Origin: Rhodococcus pseudokoreensis
GTDB taxonomy: Bacteria > Actinomycetota > Actinomycetes > Mycobacteriales > Mycobacteriaceae
DNA length: 64,000 nucleotides
Assembly (NCBI RefSeq): GCF_017068395.1
Contig: NZ_CP070614.1
Coordinates: 310,001 to 374,000, forward strand
Reading direction: 5' to 3'
The notes under the pieces are model-generated. The model was given only the letters and a program-made list of their open reading frames with translations, did not search any database and was not told the DNA's origin. The first letter of the stretch is position 1. Each line of letters begins with the position of its first letter. A program made the translations under genes and the position numbers. Positions 56,177 to 64,000 of this stretch are shown piece after piece.

Positions 56177-56258
56177 CCCAATATCGCATGCCTTGGGTTG
56201 CGTGTTCCCGTTCATTCCCGGCCCCCGGGGAGTGCGTGGGCTAGTACTGCAACGGCAC

Positions 56259-56446
56259 TTATGGCAGGTGACCGCGGGTTCGATAGTGGGAGGTGCGGGC
56301 CTGGTGTTGTCGGCGTCTCCGCCAGTGTGACCAGGACCAGGTGTGCTCGTCGGGGTGGGTGTGTCGCAGGATCAGTTGCACGAGTAGGCGGCGGATCTCG
56401 GGTAGCGTGTACGCGATCATGCCCTGATCTTCGATCCCGATTCCCC
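56259..56446 (-). pseudogene. IS701 transposase, C-terminal part
   Basis: The reverse strand reads EDQGMIAYTLPEIRRLLVQL, ILRHTHPDEHTWSWSHWRRR and RQHQARTSHYRTRGHLP, the conserved C-terminus of IS701-family transposases. It ends in a stop at 56259-56261, just inside the element terminus. It is separated from the rest of the gene (57915-59039) by the IS110 insertion. Confidence 0.75.
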
Positions 56447-57920
56447 TAATGAGAGTTAGCGGGTCCGGCACATGCGGCAGACTCGTTACCGGTAGCGGCG
56501 GGCGGGTGAGCACTCGATTCCCCTGGACCTGGAGTCCTGGTAAAAGACAGTGCCCCTGCCCGTCCGCCGGGAGGATGGAATCGCTGATGGGATGTCGTGC
56601 CCCCAGTGGAGCACTGATTCATTAGGGCGCTGATGGTTCTCCCGCACGCTGCCACGTATGGCCGGGTCATCGAGGACGGGAGAGGGACAGGTGTTGCTGT
56701 TTATCGGAGACGATTGGGCGGAAGCGCATCACGATGTCGAGCTGATGGACGCAGCCGGGCGCAGGCTGAGCAAGGCCCGACTCCCGGAAGGGGTGGCCGG
56801 GATCGCCCGGTTGCACGCGATGATCGGTGATCAGCTCGGCGACGAGGCTGACAAGGCGGAGGTGGCGATCGGAATCGAGACCGACCGAGGCCCGTGGGTG
56901 GCGGCGTTGGTGGCCGCCGGGTACACGGTATTCGCGGTGAACCCGTTGCAGGCGGCTCGCTTCCGTGAGCGCAGCAGTGTCTCGGGCGCCAAGAGCGACG
57001 CCGCCGACGCGCACATCCTCGCTGACATGGTCCGCACCGATTCGCACCAGCTGCGGCCGGTTGCCGGCGACAGCCCCGAAGCCGAGGCGATCAAAGTCGT
57101 TGCCCGGGCGCACAAGACATTGATCTGGGAACGCACCCGACACACACAGCGGCTGCGACACGCACTGCGTGAGTACTTCCCGGCGGCCTTGGAAGCGTTC
57201 GAGGATCTCGACGCCGCCGACGCTCTCGAGCTGCTCGGGAAGGCCCCCGATCCGGCCTCGGCGGCACGACTGACGCGGGGCCAGATCGCTGCGGCGCTGC
57301 GGAAAGCACGCCGTCGTGACATCGAGGCCAAGACCGCACGAATCCAGGCCGCCCTGCGCGGTGAGCAGCTGGGCCGTGCAGCGGTGATCACGACCGCCTA
57401 CGCGGCCACCACCCGCTCCGCCGTCGCCGTGCTGATCACTCTCAACCAAGAGGTCAAGGCGTTGCATGGGCAGGTCGATGCGCATTTTGGCCGGCACCCG
57501 GACGCTGAGATCATCCTGTCCCAGCCCGGGATGGGACCGTCGCTCGGCCCCCGGGTCCTCGGTGAGTTCGGGGACGACCCCGAACGATATGTCACCGCCA
57601 AGGCCCGCAAGAACTATGCCGCCACCAGTCCGATCACCCGAGCCTCCGGCAAGAAGAAGGTGGTTGCAGCCCGGTTCGTCCATAACGATCGGCTCGTCGA
57701 TGCGCTGAACTCTCAGGCGTTCTCGGCCCTGCAAGCGTCTCCCGGCGCCCGCGCCTACTACGACAAACAACGCGACCGCGGTCTCGACCACGGTCCTGCC
57801 CTGCGGCAACTGGCCAACCGGCTCGTCGGCATCCTCCACGGATGCCTCAAGACCCGCACCCGCTACGACGAAACGACCGCGTGGTCACATCAAGCCGAAA
57901 TGCCTGCTGCTTGACACTCC
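56447..57920 (+). mobile_element. IS110-family element inside IS701
   Basis: The segment between the two parts of the IS701 transposase encodes an intact IS110 transposase. The boundaries are approximate, set where IS701 coding stops matching on each side. IS110 elements usually lack terminal inverted repeats and target duplications, consistent with none being seen. The non-coding part upstream of the gene (56447-56690) would contain the guide (bridge) RNA region known for IS110 elements. Confidence 0.7.
56691..57914 (+). CDS. IS110-family DEDD transposase
   Basis: 407 residues from GTG 56691, with AGAGGGA upstream; an in-frame ATG at 56658 is possible. The N-terminal RuvC-like DEDD domain has IGDDWAEAHHDVELMD, EVAIGIETDRGPWVAALVAA and AKSDAADAHILADMV. 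The C-terminal part has LSQPGMGPSLGPRVLGEFGD, YAATSPITRASGKKK and the serine-type recombinase-like region (LRQLANRLVGILHGCLKTRT). IS110 transposases act with a structured RNA. Complete and possibly active. Confidence 0.85.
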   Translation: MLLFIGDDWAEAHHDVELMDAAGRRLSKARLPEGVAGIARLHAMIGDQLGDEADKAEVAIGIETDRGPWVAALVAAGYTVFAVNPLQAARFRERSSVSGAKSDAADAHILADMVRTDSHQLRPVAGDSPEAEAIKVVARAHKTLIWERTRHTQRLRHALREYFPAALEAFEDLDAADALELLGKAPDPASAARLTRGQIAAALRKARRRDIEAKTARIQAALRGEQLGRAAVITTAYAATTRSAVAVLITLNQEVKALHGQVDAHFGRHPDAEIILSQPGMGPSLGPRVLGEFGDDPERYVTAKARKNYAATSPITRASGKKKVVAARFVHNDRLVDALNSQAFSALQASPGARAYYDKQRDRGLDHGPALRQLANRLVGILHGCLKTRTRYDETTAWSHQAEMPAA

Positions 57921-59039
57921 AGCTCCTGGGATGTCTTTTATGGCTCCGGTTTTCGTGCCTGCGAGCCAGGCGAGGGCGAGCATCGACAAGGTGATGTGGG
58001 CGTACCAGGCCCGGTAGGTCCGTACCTGGTACTGGTCGAGGCCGGCCTCGTTCTTGGCCTGTTGGAAGCATTCCTCGACCCGCCACCGGGAGCCGGCGAT
58101 GGTGGCGAGTTCGGTGAGCGTGGTGCGGCGGGGTCCGGCGCAGATGTAGTACGCGATCTCGGTCGGATCGGAGAGGGATCGGCGGGCGAGGAGCCAGTGC
58201 CCGCGCCCGGGTGCCCAGGCGATCCGGATCGGGATCCGCACCCAGGAGTATTCGCGCCGGCCGTGCGCGCCGTCGCCGACGGAGATCCGGCGCCACTGCT
58301 TCGCCGGGACCGCGGCGATCATCTCGTCGGCGCGACCGGCGCGGCCGTCCGGGGTGAACACATCGTCGTTGCACCGGGTGGCCAACACATACGAGACATC
58401 GCGTTCCTCGAGCCAGACCCGCAGGTACTTCACCTGACCGTAGGCCTCGTCCGCGGTGACCCAGGAGAACGGGACCTGTGCGTCGAGGGCGCGTTCGATC
58501 ATGTGTTGCGCCAGTCTCGGTTTGGTCGCGAACTCGATGTCGTCAGTGATGCCGGCGGCGCGGCACCGGTCGCGGTCGGAGGTCCAGGATTCGGGCAAGT
58601 ACAGCTCCCGGTCGATCAAGGCGTGGCCGGCGCCGCTGGCGTAGGCGAGGAAGACCCCGATCTGGCAGTTTTCCACCCGTCCGGCGGTGCCCGAGTACTG
58701 GCGTTGCACCCCGGCCGAGCGGGTGCCCTTCTTGAGGAATCCGGTGTCGTCGACGATCAGTACACCGGCCGGATCGCCGAGGCGTTCGACCACGTAGTCA
58801 CGGACGTCGTCGCGGACGCCGTCGACGTCCCAGTCCGCGCGCCGCAGCAACCGTTGCATCCCGTCCGGGCTGATCTCACCGGCTCGCTCGGCGAGGGTCC
58901 ACCCGTTCTTGCGTTCCAGACCTGCAACCAAACCCGTCACATATTCACGGACCCGGGACCGCGGCTCCGACCGGGCGAACCGACCGGAGATCCGCTCATG
59001 CAACGCTTCCAACTCGGCAGCAACCAGATCGAGGACCAC
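57915..59039 (-). pseudogene. IS701 transposase, N-terminal three quarters
   Basis: From the start at 59039 it reads LDLVAAELEALHERISGRFA, PDGMQRLLRRADWDVDGVRD, LIVDDTGFLKKGTRSAGVQR (first catalytic Asp), FSWVTADEAYGQVKYLRVWL (second Asp) and GSRWRVEECFQQAKNEAGLD (Glu). It is normal up to GAIKD and then runs into IS110 sequence (a short artificial tail stops at 57885). The insertion removes only the last 50-60 residues, but the enzyme is probably inactive. Confidence 0.8.
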
Positions 59040-59086
59040 ACAACCAGTATCGTCTACCTGTCAAGCAAGTGCCGTTGCAGTACTAG

Positions 59087-60019
59087 AGCGTGTCTGCTTA
59101 ATGTTTGATGCTTGATGCGTGATGCTGGGTATGTGTTGCGCGCCGATGAGATTTCCGATGACCTGTGGGCTGTGATCGAGCCCGTCCTACCCGCACTGGC
59201 GGGCCGAAGGGGGCGTCCGTGGAACGACCACCGGTTGACCCTGGAAGGAATCGCCTGGCGGTTCCGAACCGGATCACCGTGGCGCGATCTGCCCGAATAC
59301 TTCGGCCCGTGGCAGTCGATCTGGGAACGGCATCGCCGCTGGTCGGACGACGGCACCTACATTCGGATGTTCGCCGCGGTGCGGGCGGCAGCCCCCGAAC
59401 GAGAGGAACAGCTCGAACGTCTGCTGTCGATCGACTCGACGATTGTCCGCGCACACCAACATTCGGCTGGCGCCCTGACCGATGCGCACACAGGGGGCTC
59501 GGTCGAATGACAAGAATCTGGCCAACGAACCCGCAGACCACGCACTCGGCCGCTCCCGCGGCGGGCTGAGCACCAAGATCCACGCCCTCACCGATACCTT
59601 CTGCTGCCCGCTGACGCTGATGCTCTCGCCGGGACAGGCCGGCGACAACCCCTACCTGGCGCCGCTGCTCGACGCGCACCGCGCCCACGACACCGCAGCG
59701 TTCCGCCTGCTGGCCGACAAGGCGTACTCGCACCCGAGCACCCGAAAGAACCTGAGGGAACGCAGAATCTCGCACACCATCCCCGAACGCTGCGACCAGA
59801 TCCGACGCCGCAAGACGAAAGGATCGGACGGGGGTCGACCGCCGGCGTTCGACAAGGACCGCTACCGCGAACGCAACACCGTCGAGCGTGGTTTCGGGCG
59901 TCTCAAGCAGTGGCGTGGCATCGCCACTCGATACGACAAGTACGCCACCACCTTCCTTGGTGGCGTACTCTTCGCTGCGCTCGTCATTCATCATCGTGTC
60001 CGTAAATAGCAGACACGCT
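59087..60019 (+). mobile_element. IS5-family element, copy 2 (933 bp, CTAG target)
   Basis: Same ends and length as copy 1 (AGCGTGTCTGCT ... AGCAGACACGCT), flanked by CTAG at 59083-59086 and 60020-60023. Its left CTAG is shared with the right end of the IS701 element, so it inserted into the target site at that junction. Confidence 0.9.
59115..60009 (+). CDS. IS5-family transposase made by frameshifting (copy 2)
   Basis: orfA (59115-59510) and orfB (59482-60009) correspond to copy 1. One noted difference is IS in place of IP near the start (RADEISDDLWAV versus RADEIPDDLWAV). The frameshift position is the same. Both copies look functional, so either could have produced the other. Confidence 0.85.
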
Positions 60020-60026
60020 CTAGTCC

Positions 60027-60574
60027 GTGGATGGAACCCGGGCGTCGCTCGAACGACGGCTGACCACCGACCCCGAAATCGAGGACCTGCTCGTCGAGAT
60101 GTCCCTCGTCCAAGGAGTGAGCGAGCTATTCGCGGACGATGTCAGCCAGCTGGAGATGCGAATTTCCGAATGCCTGTCGCGACCCGAGTCGCTTTGGCCC
60201 TTCGTGGTGTCCGCGGCAGCCAACGTCGCGTCGTATCAAGCGATCTACGCGTTCGACTTCGCGTCGGCGCGCCGGTGGCAGGAGTGGGCGCTGCCCTATC
60301 ACCAGCGCACCACCGGCCCGTTCAGTGTGATGTATGGGTACTGCTTCGCCGGCATCGCCGCGATGGAGCAACTCGACGTCACCGCCGCAGAAGATTACTT
60401 CCGCAAGGCTCAGCAGCTCGCCCGCACGATCGCCGGCAATTTGTCCCATGCACATCGGCTGGCCGGGGCCATCCTGGGCGATCTGCTCTACGAACAGGGC
60501 CATCTCGTCGAGGCGGAACGCCTCCTGGACGAGAGTCATAAACTCGGGTCCGAGGGTGGCGTCGTCGATTTCAT
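60027..60574 (+). pseudogene. MalT/AcoK-like LuxR regulator, internal fragment
   Basis: About 180 residues of TPR-like helices: SLERRLTTDPEIEDLLVEMS, LWPFVVSAAANVASYQAIYA, FDFASARRWQEWALPYHQRT, RLAGAILGDLLYEQGHLVEA and ERLLDESHKLGSEGGVVDFM. This matches the helical domain of large ATP-dependent LuxR regulators (MalT/AcoK). The N-terminal ATPase is missing at the IS5 side. The C-terminal DNA-binding domain was cut off by an IS701 end at 60579. No function remains. Confidence 0.65.
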
Positions 60575-60578
60575 GTTA

Positions 60579-60914
60579 GTACTGCAACGGCACTTGCTTG
60601 ACAGGTAAGCGATACTGGTTGGGTGGTTGTCGATCTGGTTTCTGCCGAGTTGGAAGCGTTGCACGAGCGGATCTCCGGCCGGTTCGTCCGGTCGGAGCCG
60701 CGGACCCGGGTGCGGGAGTACGTCGCGGGTTTGGTTGCGGGTCTGGAACGCAAGAAACGGGTGGACCCTGGCCGAGCGTGCCGGCGAGGTGAGCCCGGAC
60801 GGGATGCAACGGTTGCTGCGGCGGGCGGACTGGGACGTCGACGGGGTCCGTGACGATGTCCGTGATTATGTGGTCGAACGGCTCGGTGATCCGGCCGGGG
60901 TGTTGATCGTCGAC
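60579..60914 (+). mobile_element. truncated second IS701 copy
   Basis: Starts with the IS701 end TACTGCAACGGCACTTGCTT (from 60580) and carries the first 95 codons of its transposase in the opposite orientation to the copy at 56-59 kb. The frame (from 60623: VVDLVSAELEALHERISGRF) breaks near 60755 and resumes as NGWTLAERAGEVSPDGMQRL. It is cut off after VLIVD at 60914, where the recombinase array begins. The two IS701 ends form an inverted repeat around IS5 copy 2 and the regulator fragment. Confidence 0.75.
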
Positions 60915-60945
60915 CTATGCCGAGTCGGTAACTATGCCGAGGTGC
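60915..60945. repeat. probable terminal repeat of the recombinase trio
   Basis: TATGCCGA occurs twice (about 60916-60923 and 60933-60940), separated by GTCGGTAAC, exactly where the IS701 relic stops. It lies at the downstream edge of the three tyrosine recombinase genes and is a plausible end or core-type site of that element. Confidence 0.45.
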
Positions 60946-61017
60946 GGGTGGGGTGATGTGAACTGCCGTGCCGTGGTGGGCTTCTGGCTGACATGGGAGG
61001 ACTGTGGGTCGGCATTA

Positions 61018-62007
61018 TTACAGGCCTTCCAGGAATGCCAGCAGGGCGTCGTTGGGGCGGTAGCGCCCAGGGGGCGTGGCGGTTTGGGCGGTGAGTTCTA
61101 GGGCCCGCTGTTTGATGGTCATGTCGGCGTGGAGATAGACGTTCGTCGAGCGGATGTCGCTGTGGCCGAGCCAGAGCGCGATGACCGCGGTATCCACGCC
61201 TGCTCGGAGTAGCGACATGGCGCAGCTGTGGCGCAGAACGTGGGGGTGCAGCTTGTCTGCCCGGATCGAGGGGCATTGTTGGGCGGCGGTGACGGCATGT
61301 TCGTGGACGAGACGCTGAACGGCGTCAGTGCTCAGGCGTCGTCCCGTGCGGGTAGGGAATAGTGGCTCGTCGGGTCGACCGGCGCGTTCGGCCATCCAGA
61401 CGCAAACAACGGATTGGGTGGCCGAGGTCAACGGAATGGCCCGGTGCTTGCGGCCTTTGCCGACGCATCGGACATTCGCGCCGGCGCCGAGAGTGATATC
61501 GGCGCAGTCCAGGCCGGTCAGCTCGGAGACTCGAAGGCCGGTCTGGAGGGCCACCAGCAGCAGCGCCCGATCGCGGCGACCTTCCCATCGGCCGCGATCG
61601 GGCGCGGCGATGACAGCGTCGATCTCTGCTGCGGTGAGGAACGATACCAGCTGCTTGTCGAACCGCTGGGCGGGGATGGCGAGGACCCGTTGGATCAGCG
61701 CGGCGTGCTCGGGGTGGCGCAGTGCCGCGTAGGTGAACAGCGACCGGATCGCGGTCAGTCGCAGGTTGCGGGTTCTCGGGCTGTTGTGCCGCTCGGTTTC
61801 GAGGTGATCGAGGAACGCGACGATCGTCTCGGTGTCGAGGTCTTCCCAGCTCAAGGCGCTGGGCTTCTTGCCGGTTGTCTCCTGCACGAACACGAACAGC
61901 AGCTTGAGCGAGTCTCGATAGGAGGCGATCGTGCGTGGGCTGACCCGGCGTTGTTTGGCCAGGCGGTCGATGAAGAAGCTCTGCAGGGTGGGAGCGATCG
62001 GACTCAT
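61018..62007 (-). CDS. tyrosine recombinase, third of trio (RitC-like)
   Basis: 329 residues. The N-terminal core-binding domain contains FIDRLAKQRRVSPRTIASYR and TRNLRLTAIRSLFTYAALRH. The catalytic residues are Arg in LQTGLRVSELTGLDCADI, Lys in VGKGRKHRAIPL, HPHVLRHSCAMSLLRAG (HxLRH), LWLGHSDIRSTNVYLH with Tyr. Complete. Its start overlaps the stop of the second recombinase (ATGA). It belongs to a recombinase-in-trio (RIT) array. Confidence 0.85.
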   Translation of the reverse strand: MSPIAPTLQSFFIDRLAKQRRVSPRTIASYRDSLKLLFVFVQETTGKKPSALSWEDLDTETIVAFLDHLETERHNSPRTRNLRLTAIRSLFTYAALRHPEHAALIQRVLAIPAQRFDKQLVSFLTAAEIDAVIAAPDRGRWEGRRDRALLLVALQTGLRVSELTGLDCADITLGAGANVRCVGKGRKHRAIPLTSATQSVVCVWMAERAGRPDEPLFPTRTGRRLSTDAVQRLVHEHAVTAAQQCPSIRADKLHPHVLRHSCAMSLLRAGVDTAVIALWLGHSDIRSTNVYLHADMTIKQRALELTAQTATPPGRYRPNDALLAFLEGL

Positions 62008-62933
62008 CGGCTCATCACCTCCCGCGACAGCTCGAGCCGACCGGCGGCCAGTGCGAGCAGTTCGGGCTGCGCGGACATATACCAGTAGGTGGAGCGCGGA
62101 TCTCGATGCCCCAAGTAGGTCGACAGGGTCTGCATTCGGGCTTCGACGTCCTCGCCCGCTCTATACCACCCGAGAAGGGTGCGCACCGCGAATGTGTGGC
62201 GTAGGTCGTGGATTCGTGGTGGGCGTTCGGCTTCGCCGCCGATTCCGGCGTCGTCGCAGAGCCGCCGGAAGTTCTGCTGGACGAGCTGGTAGATCAGTCT
62301 GGTTCCGGCCATCGAGACGAAGAAGCTCGGGGCGGTTGTCGGCGGACAGATCCGATCGCGAGTCCGGGCGTAGTTGTCGAGCGCGGTGAGTGTGGACGCG
62401 TGCACGGGAACCAGTCTGTTTTTGCCGAACTTCGACTCTCGGATCGTCAATACCGCATCGGCCCAGTCGATATCGCTGCGATCGAGCCGGATCGCTTCCC
62501 CGATCCGCATGCCGGTTACCGCCAGTAGCCCGATCAGGGTTTCGTGGGTGGCCGCGGGTAGCGGCCGACGTAAACGCCGGGCCCCGGCCATCAGAGTGTC
62601 GATGTCTGTCGGGCTGTAGATGAACGGCGGACGCCACCGTCGCCGATTCGGGAGAAGCCCCGGTGGCGGCACCTCGGTGCCGGCATCGATTCCGGCCATG
62701 TAGCGGGCGAATCCGCGGGCGATGGTCATCCGCCGCGGCCCGATAGTGGTGTTCGGGTCGACGTCGGGGCCCTGCGCCCAGGCGAGGGCCGCCGCGATGG
62801 TGACCGTGGGGACGCCTGTGGCATCGAGGTAGTCGACGAACCGGGGCAGCTGGCGGTGGTATGCGGCCAGGTCGTGGCCCAGGCTGTTGCGCAGCCGCAG
62901 GTAGTCCCCGGCGGCGTCGGCGAGGGCGCTCAT
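62004..62933 (-). CDS. tyrosine recombinase, second of trio (RitB-like)
   Basis: 309 residues. Catalytic Arg in AVTGMRIGEAIRLDRSDIDW, Lys around RESKFGKNRLVPVH, HDLRHTFAVRTLLGWYRAG, LGHRDPRSTYWYMSAQPELL with Tyr. Here His rather than Trp follows GHR, as in many integrases. Coupled on both sides by 4-bp overlaps. Confidence 0.85.
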   Translation of the reverse strand: MSALADAAGDYLRLRNSLGHDLAAYHRQLPRFVDYLDATGVPTVTIAAALAWAQGPDVDPNTTIGPRRMTIARGFARYMAGIDAGTEVPPPGLLPNRRRWRPPFIYSPTDIDTLMAGARRLRRPLPAATHETLIGLLAVTGMRIGEAIRLDRSDIDWADAVLTIRESKFGKNRLVPVHASTLTALDNYARTRDRICPPTTAPSFFVSMAGTRLIYQLVQQNFRRLCDDAGIGGEAERPPRIHDLRHTFAVRTLLGWYRAGEDVEARMQTLSTYLGHRDPRSTYWYMSAQPELLALAAGRLELSREVMSR

Positions 62934-63991
62934 CGCGCTGCTCCGGGCCAGGGTGCGGCGATCGTCCGCAAGGTGTCGAAGTCGACCTTGGCGTAGATGG
63001 CCGTCGTGGCAAGATCGCGATGCCGCAACACCTGGCTCACGTCGACGAGTTTGGCTCCCCGCCGCAGCATCTCCGTTGCCAGCGAATGCCGTAGCCGGTG
63101 TGCGCCCACTCGGGGCAGGCCGGCACGATCACAGGCGCGGTGGGTGACGTCGCTGACCAGGCCCGGTGTGATGGCACGCGTCGGCGCCTTGCATGTCACG
63201 AAGATCTGCCGGAGCCTCGTCTCCGGACGTGCCTGTGACAAGTACGCGGCCAAGGCTTCGCCGACGTCCGTTGGCAAAGGCATTCCGTCTTCGCGAGACG
63301 CCTTGCCCCTCAGTACGACTTGCCCGGTCCGCCAGTCGATGTCGCTCAGTCCCAGCCGCGCCACTTCCACCGACCGCAAGCCCAGTCGGGCAACCAAAAT
63401 GAGCATCGCGAAGTCTCGGATGCCCGTGGGGTCGGTCCGGTCGCAGCTGTCGAGTAGCCACTGCACGTCCGCGGCAGCGATTCCTTTGGGGATACCCGTG
63501 TCGTGCCAGCCGGCTACCGGCGGCAAGGCCGTGGCAAGCGGTCGGGGCGTCAGGCCGGCCAGATACAGGAACTTCAGCAGCGACCGTAGCTCCGCCACAC
63601 GCCCCTTGGTCGAGCCGACGCTGAGGCGACCGCTTTCCCGCAAGAGGAACGCGACAACGTCTGCCCCGGTGAGGCTTCCGACCCAGTCACTGTCCTCGGT
63701 TACCCGCTGCGACAAGAACGAAAGCGCCAGCTTCGAGTAACGCACAACCGTCGCATCCGCCAACCCTCGATCGGCGACGAGCCAATTGCGGTAGCGCTCG
63801 ACCAACTCATCGACCGGTGTCGTCGGCGCTGCGGCCCCGACCAGCACACCCACATGTTCCAGATAATCCAGCAGTGGATCCAACCCACGCGGCCCCGGCA
63901 CGCAGCGCATTCCGGCGGCGCCGCACGCACTGCGGAACTCTGCGGCCACGACCCGGTCGAGGTCTCCGGGCGCGAGGTCTCGCACATTCAT
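62930..63991 (-). CDS. tyrosine recombinase, first of trio (RitA-like)
   Basis: 353 residues from the ATG at 63989-63991. N-terminal region includes ELVERYRNWLVADRGLADAT and RVAELRSLLKFLYLAGLTPR. Catalytic set: Arg in VARLGLRSVEVARLGLSDID, Lys in VVLRGKASREDGMPLP, HRLRHSLATEMLRRGAK, VLRHRDLATTAIYAKVDF with Tyr. It is the first gene of three overlapping recombinase genes, the defining feature of RIT elements. The promoter and the other end of the element lie beyond the right edge. Confidence 0.85.
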   Translation of the reverse strand: MNVRDLAPGDLDRVVAAEFRSACGAAGMRCVPGPRGLDPLLDYLEHVGVLVGAAAPTTPVDELVERYRNWLVADRGLADATVVRYSKLALSFLSQRVTEDSDWVGSLTGADVVAFLLRESGRLSVGSTKGRVAELRSLLKFLYLAGLTPRPLATALPPVAGWHDTGIPKGIAAADVQWLLDSCDRTDPTGIRDFAMLILVARLGLRSVEVARLGLSDIDWRTGQVVLRGKASREDGMPLPTDVGEALAAYLSQARPETRLRQIFVTCKAPTRAITPGLVSDVTHRACDRAGLPRVGAHRLRHSLATEMLRRGAKLVDVSQVLRHRDLATTAIYAKVDFDTLRTIAAPWPGAAR

Positions 63992-64000
63992 CCACCGGCC

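Larger units (their letters stand above)
56245..59082 (-). mobile_element. IS701-family element, interrupted by IS110
   Basis: Ends TACTGCAACGGCACTT (56245-56260) and its inverse AAGTGCCGTTGCAGTA (59067-59082), flanked by CTAG at 56241-56244 and 59083-59086. The transposase gene inside is split by an IS110 element. The right CTAG is also the left target copy of the following IS5 element. Confidence 0.85.

Overview
The window looks like accessory, plasmid-like DNA from a high-GC actinomycete, most likely Rhodococcus or a close relative. The evidence is GC-rich codon use, small secreted actinobacterial proteins, many actinobacterial insertion sequences, and a biphenyl/alkylbenzene dioxygenase cluster that closely resembles, from memory and not by a search, the bph cluster of Rhodococcus jostii RHA1. 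No rRNA, tRNA or CRISPR array was found.

Region 1 (1-9.7 kb) is a mosaic of defence, arsenic-type and relic genes. An OLD-family nuclease open at the left edge overlaps the first 40 codons of a UvrD helicase (Gabija-like). The helicase is cut off where it meets a truncated PAS-GAF-GGDEF gene. Next come a MerR relic, a methyltransferase, a DinB-like protein, an ArsR-acetyltransferase fusion with a perfect 18-bp inverted-repeat operator, a frameshifted ArsO-like flavoprotein and a frameshifted MFS transporter. Relics of an aldehyde dehydrogenase and a TnpC-like protein follow. Region 2 (9.7-20.8 kb) encodes envelope functions: seven well-supported small or medium secreted proteins (an eighth is doubtful), a leftward three-gene operon (Gln-rich repeat surface protein, membrane protein, Ser/Thr kinase), a divergent FHA-HTH regulator, and a 422-bp stretch bounded by perfect 15-bp inverted repeats.

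Region 3 (20.8-35.4 kb) is mobile DNA: an IS5-type element, a three-gene tyrosine recombinase / XRE / zinc-ribbon recombinase operon, two related copies of a tiny protein sharing an upstream palindrome, a PemK/MazF toxin-antitoxin pair with its own palindromic operator, and two abutting IS elements. Region 4 (35.4-47.4 kb) is the catabolic core: bphAa-bphAb-bphAc-bphAd-bphC-bphB encode a ring-hydroxylating dioxygenase, its electron-transfer chain, an extradiol dioxygenase and a dihydrodiol dehydrogenase. The two-component pair bphS-bphT follows. Region 5 (47.4-56.2 kb) is a patchwork carrying an acyl-CoA ligase, a shortened crotonase, a hydrolase relic, a DUF427 protein, a quinone oxidoreductase and an intact meta-cleavage-product hydrolase.

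A 24-bp box occurs three times: upstream of bphAa, of the crotonase and of the hydrolase. The first two copies are identical and the third has three mismatches. The boxes connect these dispersed transcription units into one probable BphS/BphT regulon that carries an aromatic ring through dihydroxylation, meta cleavage and C-C hydrolysis.

Region 6 (56.2-64 kb) is a transposon nest: an IS110 element inside an IS701 element, followed directly by an IS5 element, with a shared CTAG target at each boundary. A MalT-like regulator fragment, a truncated second IS701 copy and a recombinase-in-trio (RIT) array of three overlapping tyrosine recombinases complete it. Several genes carry single frameshifts at short homopolymers, so some pseudogene calls may reflect sequencing errors.
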